A stretch of DNA of 64,000 nucleotides from Diplolepis rosae (lineage: Eukaryota; Arthropoda; Insecta; Hymenoptera; Diplolepididae), in assembly GCA_030998225.1 (NCBI GenBank), contig JAPYXD010000737.1, forward strand, positions 1,612,001-1,676,000, read 5' to 3'. Numbering within the stretch: the stretch's first letter is position 1; each line of letters begins with the position of its first letter. The notes under the pieces are model-generated. The model made no database searches. It saw nothing but the letters and a program-made list of their open reading frames with translations, and was not told the DNA's origin. The position numbers and the translations under genes were made by a program. Shown in pieces: positions 42,500-53,820 of the stretch.

Positions 42500-43012
42500 A
42501 GTAGGGAGATGCAAGAAGATGAAGATCTTAGGGCTGACAACAGGCTTAGAAGATCTCATCTTGATTTTCTAAAAATAAAAATGAAAGTTTCTTTAGCAGT
42601 TCCGACTATCATCAGCAGTACGGCAGACGCCATTGAATTTTGCAATAAGATTTTAAATTTACCACAATTTGAAGATAGCTCGGAAACCGTTATGTTTATT
42701 CGTTGCATTGGTCGATTATTCGATTTTCTTAACTTACGTATTCCTTTCTTACATAAAAGATTTAGAGCCCCATTGCAAGCAAGCAACGAGGTTTTCTGGT
42801 GAACAGAAATTTTGACGGATATAGATTATAATTCTAGTAATAGAAAGGTATTACCGAAGTTTCTGGAAAGCCAATGTGGAAAACGAAATGACATCCACCT
42901 TTCGTTGGGTTCATTACTGCCGTGATGTCCGTCATATCTATTGATGATACATATGTGAAACAAACAAGTTCTCAAGTACTAACTGAGTCAGAACCATCTA
43001 GTTATTTTTTGT
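42500..43012 (+). pseudogene. P-element / THAP9-type transposase, central fragment
   Basis: The frame reads KIKMKVSLAVPTIISSTADA, IEFCNKILNLPQF, TVMFIRCIGRLFDFLNLRIP and APLQASNEVFW, the block that precedes the last catalytic region in P-element and THAP9 transposases. Beyond a TGA at 42800-42802, the frame near 42985 still encodes LSQNHLVIF, matching the SQDHLE box that follows. The N-terminal THAP domain and GTP-binding region are absent, and several breaks are present. A THAP domain relic lies 10 kb away (53548) but need not belong to it. Confidence 0.75.
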
Positions 43013-44318
43013 ACCGTACACGGAAAAAATAGTTGAAGGAATTTCACTCAATTCAGTCGATTAAACTTGAGTTATAAGGAAATTTGAAAATCTATTAAAT
43101 CCTAGTCGGGTAAAATGAATTTGATGAATACCTAATTCATCCAAAATTAATATCAGTAAGCGTTACATATGAAATGGTAAGGAGTTGAGTAAAACGTTGT
43201 CATAGTTCTCTTAAATAACAAAGAATTCTTACTTCGAACCTGCCATTAGCCATCCGATGCATACATGCATAAACAGCATACAAATAAATTCATACTATTC
43301 AGTCGCAGCTATCACAAATACACTTAAATTTTCAACTTTTCACATATAAACCTAATAACTAAAACTTATATATAGGACGATACTCTTTCGTCGAATGACG
43401 CACACGCTTGCTTACAATTCTGAGACATGAAACTTGGAACTTTCTTATATAGTGACTGCAAGAGTTATTTAGAGCTTGTGAGAGTAAGTGTCGTCACTAG
43501 AGTTTTTGAGCCTTACTCAAGTAAAAATAAATCAGCTTTTTTGATAAATTATTCATAAAATATTTTTCAAAATTAACATAATTAATATTAATATTAATTA
43601 ATATAATTATAATTAATATTAATTAATATTTGTTATACATAACTACGTATGAAATTTAATGAAACTAAAGTTTGAAATGTACATTAAAAAATTGCATTAT
43701 TATCAAGAAGTATCTTGTGTAAAAACAATTAAAAGAAGGTTCTTTTATTTTCTGTGTTGTATATTTTCAAAATATGGATTTTACAATTGCGAATTCCAAA
43801 TTACACTGCCCTGCAAATTTCAATTTTTTTGATGCTGAAACAAGACCTTTCAAATGAACCGTATGCCACATTAATGGCATGCGCCCTTAGAGCGGCGGAG
43901 GGGGGGGGGGGGTGTTTTTTTGTCCAGGGTGGAGGAAGAAAATGAAAACAAAAAAGGATTATAACATACTTACACCCACACCCAGGCATAATAAAATGTG
44001 CAGTGCTTTTAAAGGCTTTAAGGGTCGCTGATTACGAATATGCAGTTACATTAAAAAAATTCAAAATCCAATATGGATTCAATATAAGATCTAATATGGC
44101 GGACGATTTTTTGAAGTTCTAACGGATTATTTGAATATTGGCAGTTGGTATATTAAAAGGTTAATTAAAAAATTGATAAACAAGTCAATTAGGTATTCCA
44201 ACTTAACACAGATTTTTCAAGATCATTCAGCTGCAGAATTCTTCACACTCTGTTTCCCAGAGTGAACCACATGGAGGCGATCCTAGTTACACTCTCTTTT
44301 TTTTAATTTTTTTAATTT
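43013..44318. other. No recognised gene
   Basis: AT-rich DNA with AATTAATATTAATT-type repeats (43580-43630) and a G-run (43899-43911). Frames crossing the G-run are artefacts of the homopolymer. Confidence 0.4.
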
Positions 44319-44663
44319 TTATACTTTTTTAAATAGTTTTATGTCATTGAACTTCAAGAAAACTGCGCTTTTTCGATTTTCGTTTGTAAGTTTGTAACGC
44401 AAGATCACGTTTAACGACCAGCAGTAATCTGCTAGCATGTTCGTATTCCACCGTCCCTGATACCGTCTTCCTATTTCTTGAATATCCTGATGGAACCTTT
44501 CCCCTTGTTCTTCGCTTATGCTTCCAAAATGTACATTGGGAAAGTAATCCAAATGATTGAAGAGGAAATGCACTTTCAAACTCATATTACAACCTAACTT
44601 GCGACAAGCTTGAAGCATGTTGTTTACCAATGTTTTAAAATTCGGACTCTTTCTATTTCCCAA
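44319..44663 (-). pseudogene. Uncharacterised multicopy arthropod protein fragment (EEQGERFHQDI / RYQGRW / DYCW)
   Basis: The frame reads LVNNMLQACRKLGCNMSLKV, HFLFNHLDYFPNVHFG, SISEEQGERFHQDI, GRRYQGRWNTNMLADYCW and SLNVILRYK. This block is familiar from many uncharacterised insect and other invertebrate proteins that occur in numerous genomic copies; its function is unknown. The N-terminal residues (GNRKSPNF) are encoded by sequence also present at 26955-27000, so the same junction between this gene and the ACATTCTCATCATG element exists at two loci. Upstream exons are missing. Probably a transposon-borne gene. Confidence 0.6.
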
Positions 44664-44705
44664 AACACCGTTAACGACATTTTAAAATCTGATCCAAGAT
44701 TTTTT

Positions 44706-44822
44706 ACATTCTCATCATGGATGAGAAGGTATTGGTTTTATGTGAAAAATGACTTTCGAAATTTTCATCAAATCTTTACGTTTTGAGACGCCCTGAGTCA
44801 GAAAAAAGGGTTTTTACGAAAG

Positions 44823-44853
<31 letters not shown>

Positions 44854-45936
44854 AATAGGTCGTGTGCGGCATAACTCTCGATAGAATTATCAGATTAAAT
44901 TGAGATTTGGTACACTTTATGGGAGCCGAAAAAGTAAGGACAAGTTCGTTAACCAGCCACATCCAATCAAAATTGAGGGATGGAGCACTACATTTATGTT
45001 TTTGAAAATAATTTTTTGAAAAAATCAAAAATTCCATTACCGGTTTTTGATAGTGCTCATAAATCTCTACAAATTATCCTGATAACATTTCTTGATTAAA
45101 TCAAAATTAGAAATGTTACAGCTCGTGAGGAGTTAAAAAAAAAAATTCAAGATTTTTTCAAATTCTCTACCTCAACTTCAACTTTTTGCATGACCTAGGA
45201 AAAAAATTTTCAATATCTGAAAATTATACAACATAAAGTCTAAAATCTTATCTTTAATTTAAGCCAAGAAAACTTAAAAAATATTCATGGGTACCCGAGA
45301 TACGATTAAAAATGTTCAATCATATCTGAGTTGAATTTTAATCTACATAAAGTCCTACAAAATTGAATTATAACATTTTTTCATAAGATGCATATTTTTC
45401 TTTTTAAATAAAAAGAAAACTATTGAAAATCCAAAATTCAATTTTTTAACAATAATATTCGAAATACGAAAAAAACGTGAGAATACAAAGTTGTTCGTTT
45501 CAAAAAGATCTACAAATTTTGTCTGACACAGTTTCTGATAAAAGATATATTTTTCGTTTCAATTCCAAAAAATACGATTAAAATTCAAAAATTCCATTTT
45601 TTAGACAAAATATGTGAGATACAAAAAAAACGTTTAGATGGAAAATTGTTTGCCTAAATGAGGTCTACAAATTCTCAAAAAGAAATTTCGGGACAGGATG
45701 TATATTTTATGTTTTGATTTTTAATATTAAAAAAATTCGATTTTTTTCACCAAAATATGTGAGATACGAAATAAGTGTTGTTCTGCAAAATCGTTTCCTT
45801 AAATAAAATCTACGATTGTTTTTTCTTTTTAAGAGATTTGGAAGAAAATGAATTATTTTTATCATGTAATTTATTAAAAAGTTACTGAAATGTATACAGA
45901 AAATCGAGCGCGAAGCGCGAGCGCCATGATGAGAAT
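44706..45936. mobile_element. TIR element family 'ACATTCTCATCATG', copy 3, enlarged by nested sequence
   Basis: It starts ACATTCTCATCATGGATGAG and ends CCATGATGAGAAT just after GAGCGCGAAGCGCGAGCG. It is about 400 bp longer than copy 2. The extra is a stretch at about 45118-45342 from the other long-TIR family (GAGTTAAAAA, CCTCAACTTCAACTTTTTGC, TACAACATAAAGTCTAAAAT). (TCTG)n lies at about 44825-44852. Confidence 0.75.
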
Positions 45937-47720
45937 ATTTTTTTGACTTTCTGAAAATAATACAGCTCGTGAGGAGTTAAAAAAAAAAATTCAAGATTTT
46001 TTCAAATTCTCTACCTCAACTTCAACTTTTTGCATGACCTAGGAAAAAAATTTTCAATATCTGAAAATTATACAACATAAAGTCTAAAATCTTATCTTTA
46101 ATTTAAGCCAAGAAAACTTAAAAAATATTCATGGGTACTCGAGATACGATTAAAAATGTTCAATCATATCTGAGTTGAATTTTAATCGACGATCACGCTT
46201 CTCGGCCGGTTTGTTGCTCGCCTTCTTCGTTGAGGCAGGACCGAATAGGCCACGCACAAAGGTGGCGCTTATGTGGAGCTCTCTTATATGTTCTTTGATC
46301 CAAGAACGTGTTTCCTTTATTTCCTTTCCTTTTATTCTTAGTTGATATTTACAATGACTATGAAAATTTTTATTAATGTTCTAGTTTATAAGAATTTTAA
46401 GAAATAAAAAAGGTTTACATATCATTGTTTTATTCGCTAATATGGGGATAATATTGGATTTAAATAATTTTTAATAATCACAAATAACAATAAATATTTT
46501 TTTAAATTTAGAATAATTAGAAATAAAAATTACTAATGAAAAGAATCAAAAATACATATAATATAAGAGGGCTCCACATAAGCGCCACCTTTGTACGAGG
46601 CCTATTCGGTCCTGCCTCAACTAAGTGGGGGAGCAACAAACCGGCCGAGAAGCGTGATCGTCGATTAAAATTCAACTCAGATATGATTGAACATTTTTAA
46701 TCGTATCTCGGGTACCCATGAATATTTTCCTTAAGTTTTCTTGGCTTAAATTAAAGATAAGATTTTAGACTTTATGTTGTATATCCTGATAACATTTCTT
46801 GATTAAATCAAAATTAGAAATGTTACAGCTCGTGAGGAGTTAAAAAAAAATTCAAGATTTTTTCAAATTCTCTACTCAATATCTGAAAATTATACAACAT
46901 AAAGTCTAAAATCTTATCTTTAATTTAAGCCAAGAAAACTTAAAAAATATTCATGGGTACCCGAGATACGATTAAAAATGTTCAATCATATCTGAGTTGA
47001 ATTTTAATCTACATAAAGTCCTACAAAATTGAATTATAACATTTTTTCATAAGATGCATATTTTTCTTTTTAAATAAAAAGAAAACTATTGAAAATCCAA
47101 AATTCAATTTTTTAACAATAATATTCGAAATACGAAAAAAACGTGAGAATACAAAGTTGTTCGTTTCAAAAAGATCTACAAATTTTGTCTGACACAGTTT
47201 CTGATAAAAGATATATTTTTCGTTTCAATTCCAAAAAATACGATTAAAATTCAAAAATTCCATTTTTTAGACAAAATATGTGAGATACAAAAAAAACGTT
47301 TAGATGGAAAATTGTTTGCCTAAATGAGGTCTACAAATTCTCAAAAAGAAATTTCGGGACAGGATGTATATTTTATGTTTTGATTTTTAATATTAAAAAA
47401 ATTCGATTTTTTTCACCAAAATATGTGAGATACGAAATAAGCGTTGTTCTGCAAAATCGTTTCCTTAAATAAAATCTACGATTGTTTTTTCTTTTTAAGA
47501 GATTTGGAAGAAAATGAATTATTTTTATCATGTAATTTATTAAAAAGTTACTGAAATGTATACAGAAAATCGAGCGCGAAGCGCGAGCGCCATGATGAGA
47601 ATATTTTTTTGACTTTCTGAAAATAATACAGCTCGTGAGGAGTTAAAAAAAAAATTCAAGATTTTTTCAAATTCTCTACCTCAACTTCAACTTTTTGCAT
47701 GACCTAGGAAAAAAATTTTC
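45060..47720. repeat. Tandem segmental duplication of ~0.95 kb, offset ~1.67 kb
   Basis: Bases 45343-46050 and 47010-47718 are nearly identical (both hold CTACATAAAGTCCTACAAAA, GATTTGGAAGAAAATGAATT and GAGCGCGAAGCGCGAGCGCC). The similarity extends back to about 45075 and 46790. The long-TIR element 46071-46781 sits between the two copies. The second copy ends exactly where the coiled-coil gene exon begins, at about 47722. Confidence 0.85.
46071..46781. mobile_element. 711-bp MITE with ~200-bp terminal inverted repeats
   Basis: The left arm begins TACAACATAAAGTCTAAAAT and includes AAAATATTCATGGGTAC, GATACGATTAAAAATGTTCA and ACGATCACGCTTCTCGGCCG. The right arm (about 46575-46781) is its inverse. 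TA flanks each end. Fragments of the left arm recur at 26480-26700, 45215-45340 and 46880-47008. The middle encodes nothing. Confidence 0.8.
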
Positions 47721-47721
47721 A

Positions 47722-48861
47722 ATATCTGAAAAACTTTTAATAAGAGGGGAATCATTTTTACTTGTTAATTCTGCTTCTAAATGTTGGATTGTTTCTTTTA
47801 AGGCAACATTTTCATCTTCAACTTCGTCATTACGTGCAGAAAGTACGCCCAGAGCTTGTTGTAAATCGGAAATCGTGTTATCCTTCTTAGATTGATCTTC
47901 CTGCAGTATTTTAACCTTTTTTTCGTATTCCGTTGCCAAGTCCTGCAAATTTTTCAATTCAATAACAAGTCGTTGTTTTTCTTGAATCAAAGAAACATTG
48001 TCGTCTTTGAGTTTTTTCTTCTCAACATTGATATCCTAGAATTTTTTAGTTTATTTTTTAGTTTTTAGTTTATTGCAGGTTTATTTTTGATAGCATTGAA
48101 TCGAATGACTTAAAGTGCTTTGTCAATCGTACAATACTGGAAATTGCATTTGCTGTGAATAAAATTTTCAAGTTATCGGAAGGTATTTTACAAATATCAG
48201 CGTCTTTTCGATTCGAAATTGAATGGCTGCTTGCTACTTTTTTCGCCAACGGAGTTTGCAGGACATTGCTAGAGGCTCGTTTTCTTTTTGCGATCGCAGC
48301 ATGTACCTTGTCAACTGCTGACTGTTCGATAGCCTTCTTCTGAAATAAGAAGAATATTAAATGGAAGATTTTATTTCAATATTTAGCGAATTATCATATA
48401 TGAAGAAACTGACTTTCCCAAGAGTCAAAGGCGCCTGCTCATTTCCCTCGTCATTTTCACTCATCTCAGACGCAGAAACTATGTGCTTGTATGGCGTGAA
48501 GCGAATTCTTGATTTATTCATTTCATTTTCGAGTTCCTCTTTGGTTTCTTTAAAAATATAGTAAAATTATAAAAACTGTCAATCGTATGTGATTACACGT
48601 ATATATATAGGACAGTTTACCTGAAATTGATGTGATCGTGCCTTCGTAGTATGATCCTTGGAATGAAATTTGATACTTCTTTTCTTGTTTCCATGTATGC
48701 CGAATGAAATTTTTCACGTGAGTCGACAAAGGCAGAATAAAATCCTGTGCATCGGGATCCGAGACACAATAAAGATGTCCTCGTCCAAACATTGTTTCAA
48801 AAACACCGAAATTGTTTGAATGTTCCTGCATGAAAACGACGAAACCAATCATTATTGACAC
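47722..48861 (-). CDS. Spliced coiled-coil gene, likely N-terminal part of a BEN-type protein, truncated by repeats
   Basis: Exon 1 (48861-48620) starts MSIMIGFVVFMQEHSNNFG and ends KYQISFQGSYYEGTITSIS at a GT donor. Its small beta-rich domain resembles the N-terminal domain of insect BEN-domain proteins. Exon 2 (about 48558-48413) adds ETKEELENEMNKSRIRFTPY. Exon 3 (about 48342-48115, acceptor TTTCAG) is basic (AIAKRKRASSNVLQTPLAKK). Exon 4 (48036 downward, acceptor TTCTAG) is a long coiled coil (EKQRLVIELKNLQDLATEYE; LSARNDEVEDENVALKE). At about 47722 the exon runs into the duplicated repeat block, so the C-terminus, where a BEN domain would sit, is lost. It is divergent from the transposase at 49726, about 0.9 kb apart. 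Splice sites are clean, so decay was mainly by truncation. Confidence 0.55.
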
Positions 48862-49725
48862 TGCGAATTATTTGGGGTGCCTAAACGTCCTTACTTTCCC
48901 GTGTTTTTTTAATTTCACTCAAAAATCAAAATTTTCAAGACACACGTTAAAAATTGAGTAAACGTCATTTCGTCGGGCATTGACTTCTGATCACTTTTTA
49001 TGTAAATACTACGATGTTTCACCTGAGCATACTAATATCATTACAATACGTGTTATAATCTTATTTTAATGCAAAAAGTATGCAAGTTTTTTTTTCAGGT
49101 TAAAAAATCACCTCGAATGGGTGATTTGGAATTGCGCCCGAGATGATGGAAGCAAATAACCTTTCAACAATATTTGCTCTTTGCAATAATCCAGGAAGGC
49201 TCCGCGCACTAGTAGACGAAGTTTTTGATCTCATTTGTATTCTAAGCTGGCAACTGAAATGTACAAATGTTGTTCCGCGATATCGTGATCACAATCACAA
49301 TCGTGTGCAAGCTTCGAAAAGCAAAGCTAATCAGGAAACCGTTTCTATTATATTCTGGATTTCTGATTGGCTTTGGTTCTCGAACTTGTTTCGTCATTGT
49401 TATTTCCCCAAACCTATTAAAAAATCTGTACGCGCCGCGGTAGTTATTTGTCATCGTTTTTTCATTTCGAACAATTGTAATGGAGAAAACAAAAAAGTTC
49501 GTGTGAGTCAATCGAACCATCGTGTGAGAACGAGTGTACTAAATCGACGCTACGAAAATCGGCACTAAACTCGCAGCATAATAAATTTTAGAAGATTTGA
49601 CAGCGGGAAAAAATATATGGCAAGTGCATTAAGGCTATATTTTCAGTTCTTAGTGATTTATTTCGAATCACACAGAATCATGTCAATTTCAATTTTATAA
49701 AAAAGTTGTCGCTCAAAACCGTACT
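48862..49725. promoter_or_regulatory. Divergent intergenic region, possible bidirectional promoter
   Basis: This region separates the coiled-coil gene (minus) from the transposase gene (plus). A plus-strand frame at 49143-49568 has no recognisable domain and no matching splice context, so it is left unassigned. No promoter motif was identified with confidence. Confidence 0.3.
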
Positions 49726-52353
49726 TTGCATTTCATAGAGCTTGCGACAATGGACGTGTCGACAAGTATAAAATTTAGACGACAGGCGCTTGACCCGAAT
49801 TTCTCGGATTCCAAGGTTCCAAGAAAAACAGAAGCAGCTTTCAACCGAAAACTGAAACGAATGGAAATGAGCTCGTTTGTAGACGAAAAAATCATGTCAG
49901 GTAACACATTCGCATCTGCAAAATGTTTCAATTCAAAATAATGCATTGTACAATTTTGAATACGTAACAATAATGAGTGTATATATTTGCAGAAATAAAA
50001 ATATCAGAAGAAAAGTTTATGAAATCGGACGGAGAAGAAAGACACAAGCCGAAATTTGACGAATCGGTCACCGTAGAGAAGGGCGAACTGAAAATCGTCG
50101 AATCAATAACGAACAAGGGAGATAAATCAACAATTATTGATTCAAACATGGAGGGAGAGGTTTATTTATCCAACATTGATAATTTTTCCATCCATCAATG
50201 GCCTCCTGGAAAACATGACGACAGCATGGAGTCTGATGACAGTGATTCAAGCGAATCTTTGGAGTCCTTCAGGGACTGGAGCGCCGTTATGTTTGAAAAA
50301 TCAAATGTAACTGTCAACGATGCCATCGCCATAATTCAGAGTTACTCTTTGAAGCATCAAATTAGTCAAGCAGGCAAAAGCGATTTATTTGAAATGTTGA
50401 AAGTCTGCGCCGGACCCGATTTTGATAAGCTTCGTGTGAGTAATCACAAACTCGACAATTTATCTAGAGAATTAGATCAGTTCTTGAAATATTACTTCTA
50501 TTGCCAAGATTGTTTTGAACTGCTGTTATCGTGTGACCGTTTTGATATGAGCAAGCGTACAGTTTTCTGTCCCAATGAATGCTGTAAAAAGAAGTACATA
50601 CTTACTCTTGACAGCCAAAACCGATTTATTTCGGTGGCCATAAGACATCAAGTATATTGTTTACTCAACAATGAGAAATTGTCGAATTTGTTGTACGAAG
50701 CAATCACATCACAGAGTTATAATGACGACATATCATTAATACGCGATGTTCAACACGGCACTTTGTACAAAAACTTGTTAAAGAAATATGAACACGTCAT
50801 CACTTTTTTCTTCAATATCGACGGTGCGCCCATTTTTCACAAATCGAAGCGAAGCATGTGGAACATCCAAATAATTATCAACGAGTTACCACCAGAATTA
50901 CGATTTTCGGTAATTTTATTGGCAGGAATTTTGATAGTTTCTCGTGAACCATCACCGAAATTAATCAAACTGTACTTGAGTACGTTTTCTAATCAGATGA
51001 AAGATTTAGAGCAAGATATCACAACTGTTCAAAGCAAAGAAGGCCACAGAGTAAATATCAAGGTTGAAGTTTTATTCGCATGCCTCGATTTACCAGCCCG
51101 TGCTCTTGCTCAAAATCGAACTCAATATAATTCGTTTTTCGGTTGTACTTATTGTTACCCAGAGTCTGCAAATATAGCTGGTTCAATGCGTTATCTTACG
51201 CAGGATTCAGATGTAGTCTTACGTACGAATTAATCGCACGACAAAGATGTGAAAATATCGAAAAAAAACTCCATTAGCGCGTAATTCTCATGGAGTCAAA
51301 GGGAAATCAGAATTAAGTGAGCTTCATAATTTTGATCAAGTGTGGGGATACACCTTGAACAATACCCATACGTGGTACTTGGGTATCTTACAAAAAAAGA
51401 CAAAAAGAAAATCGATCAGCGTCTTCGTTCTACTTTTGTTATTCGAGAATTGCAAGTAAAATGCCTACCAATGAGTGAATCTTTTGCAAACATGAAAGAA
51501 AACATTGGAAGAATTTATTGCTATTTTACGGGCTTCTCGTTTTGTTCGATTGCGTGGAAAATATATCGGAAGATTTATCACAAAGTTTTGCAACTTTTTT
51601 CAACGCCGCTTTTAAATTATCAGAAGGAAAAATAAGTATTATTGATTTGGAAGAGATTGAAACTGATTTGGCACTTGCTTTGGCAATGTTTGAAGATTTA
51701 TTTGGTCGCACATTTATGACCTGTAATATTCATTTGTCTCTGCACGTCGTAGATTGTCCACTATTGCTTACGAAAGTTACATAGGGAATTTGAAAAAGTA
51801 TGTGAATGGATCGAAGGGTGTCGAACATCAAATTGCAATTAAACATTTGCAAATGTTTGAGGCAAAAGTTTCAAAAACGAAAAAAAAAGTTGATAACAGC
51901 AAAGTTTCAAACTTTTTCGGTAGATTGTTTGCAAAAAAAAGAATTGAAAGCAATGAAAACGATCAAGACAGAAATCCCAAGTTTAGCGATTCATTCATCA
52001 CCTCAAACGGCGAATAGGCATTCAAAAAATGCATCTGTAATATGTCGTTATTTACTAATTGTACTTATGGACGCAGCAAAACATTTAAAGATTGTTATAT
52101 TGAAATCGAAAAAAACGTATTAACTGAAATACAGTATTTTGTTAAATCTGACGAGAGACGCGATTGTTATGTTCGATTGATAAATACTGTGCCTTTCATT
52201 GTCGGAGGTGTTGAAATCGGTCATATCAAAACGAATATAGGATATGCAGGATACACTTTTGTATCTATTCAAGAAGCGCGCAAAATTATTTCCGTCGAAT
52301 TTGAGGGTAAAAAGTATTTCTGTCGAATGCCAAACAGCTTCGATAGATATTAA
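49726..52353 (+). pseudogene. EnSpm/CACTA-superfamily transposase (tnp2-like), broken
   Basis: Exon 1 (from the ATG at 49750) encodes a basic segment ending FVDEKIMS at GT (about 49901). The acceptor at 49991 joins a ~410-codon exon. That exon has an acidic serine region, a Cys-rich ribbon (FYCQDC ... CPNECC) and the tnp2 core: FFNIDGAPIFHKSKRSMWNI with the first catalytic Asp, INELPPELRF, LDLPARALAQN with the second, and GCTYC. The frame stops at 51233. The rest is traceable in other frames: HNFDQVWGY-like 51330-51480, LLFYGLLVLFD and MTCNIHLSLHVVD (51518-51784), LKKYVNGSKGVEHQI (51780-51850) and the C-terminal YVRLINTVPFIVGG region (52042-52353). There are at least four breaks and a small deletion around 51770. 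Confidence 0.8.
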
Positions 52354-52700
52354 ATTATATATAAGAGGCACTTTGTAAAAAAGATTACAATTTTTTTATA
52401 ATAAAACCTGATTGAAAAGAAAAAGTGTGTTAATTAATACAAATCGAATTATGTTTCATACATACAAATTTAGTCTTCCTTTTTTTTGTTAATTCGCACA
52501 AGTAATGTTCATCAAATTTACCAAACAACAAAAATAATACTAGCCACATTCACATGCATTTTAATAACCGTCCATTACAAATTTTCAGTGATGAATCAGA
52601 AATATTAAAATGAATATATATAAAAGTATTCAAATTGAACCTGACATATAAGCAGATTTAAACCGAAACTAATGAATACATTTATACAATTTCAAAAAAC
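52354..52700. other. AT-rich 3' flank of the transposase
   Basis: No genes. AATAAA occurs shortly after the last coding block (about 52401), a possible polyadenylation signal. Confidence 0.4.
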
Positions 52701-52759
52701 ACATTCGTGCTCATCATGGGAAACAAATTGCAACATAACGTATCGAATCTGTTGCTTCA

Positions 52760-53150
52760 AATTCAATGGTAACATTTCTGCTAGATAAATTCAAAAGATT
52801 AATATTTTTTCATCTGAATCTGTTTTAACTGATTCACTTCTCACGTACTTGTGGGTATTACTGTTCAATCTGTTTAAACAGATTGAATCTGCATATCAAG
52901 AGATCACGTGATCGTGACGTCAGCTCGAATTTACATGCGTGACAAACGAATCTGACGAAACAGATTAACTTGCGAAATGTGGCATCTTTCATAATCATCG
53001 AGCTTATTCCCAATCTGTTAAAACAGATATAATCAGAAAACTGATACAATCAGATACAGCGCGTGCAGTTTTAATCTGTCTCGTCCCCATAACGCTATCC
53101 GAACGGTGGCGCTTCAATACGCCTCAATAAACTTTCATTTGCTGGGTTGT
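52760..53150. repeat. Subterminal repeats of the EnSpm/CACTA element
   Basis: AATCTGTT/AACAGATT motifs occur in both orientations: near 52817, 52867-52882 (CAATCTGTTTAAACAGATTG, a perfect palindrome), 52950-52965, 53012-53028 (AATCTGTTAAAACAGAT) and 53072. Arrays of short repeats in both orientations beside the TIR are typical of CACTA elements and bind the element's DNA-binding protein. The terminal CACTA/CACTG itself was not located. Confidence 0.6.
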
Positions 53151-53545
53151 TTTTCTTAAGTAATAAATTATTTTCTTAACCTGTCTAATTGAAATATTAT
53201 AGAATATTTTGTTATAAACATTACATTTTGCAATTTTGGAAGCTGCGCGGTATTTCAAGATTTGGTCATACTTTAGACCTTTTAATTTTAAGTACTAATT
53301 CCGTTTGTATTTTCTTTATTTTATGAAATTCTGACATCGAGGCTGAATTTAGAAGAAAAAGAAGCATACGAAAAGATTTGAAGTGACTTTAGAAAATCTT
53401 AAAATGAATTTTCTCCTGCTTCCTGTGTTCCTTTTCTATTTGAATATTCCCACTATTATTCTGCCAATAAACTTAATAAAAGTGTTTTTAAAAGAGCATA
53501 TATCTTGTGGCCTATCTATCTTAATTCATTCCTCTTGAGTTTTCA
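53151..53545. other. No recognised feature
   Basis: AT-rich spacer. Confidence 0.35.
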
Positions 53546-53547
53546 AA

Positions 53548-53820
53548 ATGGAATTTTCACCTCAACAGCGAAAATCGGAGTGCAGAACAAAATGTTGTGT
53601 AAAAGGTTGTGACTCGAGAATGAACAAAAATAAGAACTTAAATTTCCATGAAGTGCCAGAGAGTGGAATTTATATTGAAATCAAAAATTTGTTCGGAAGC
53701 CTTGAAATTGTCGACAAAAGAGCAGAGTGGCTTAGAAGATTAAAAATAAAAGATTAGAGCAAGCAAGTGGTAATTTGCTCAAAGCACTTCGGTCCAGATA
53801 ATTATTGTTCAAATCGTTGA
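53548..53820 (+). pseudogene. THAP zinc-finger domain, broken by a stop
   Basis: The ATG at 53548 is followed by the C2CH pattern CCVKGCDSRMNKN, then NFHEVPESG, the conserved AEWLRRLKIK, and after a TAG (53755-53757) in the same frame VICSKHFGPDNY. Both Cys, the FH.VP box, the Trp and the C..HF pair of a THAP domain are thus present. THAP domains bind DNA and are found in P-type transposases and host factors. Similarity stops at about 53815, where a minus-strand fragment begins. Confidence 0.75.

Noticed and set aside
43754..43989. Overlapping frames across the G-run at 43899
   Set aside because: Both depend on reading through a homopolymer and have no family resemblance.
49143..49568. 141-codon plus frame between the divergent genes
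   Set aside because: No domain, unusual composition, and overlap with a similar-sized antisense frame; not supported as an exon of the transposase gene.
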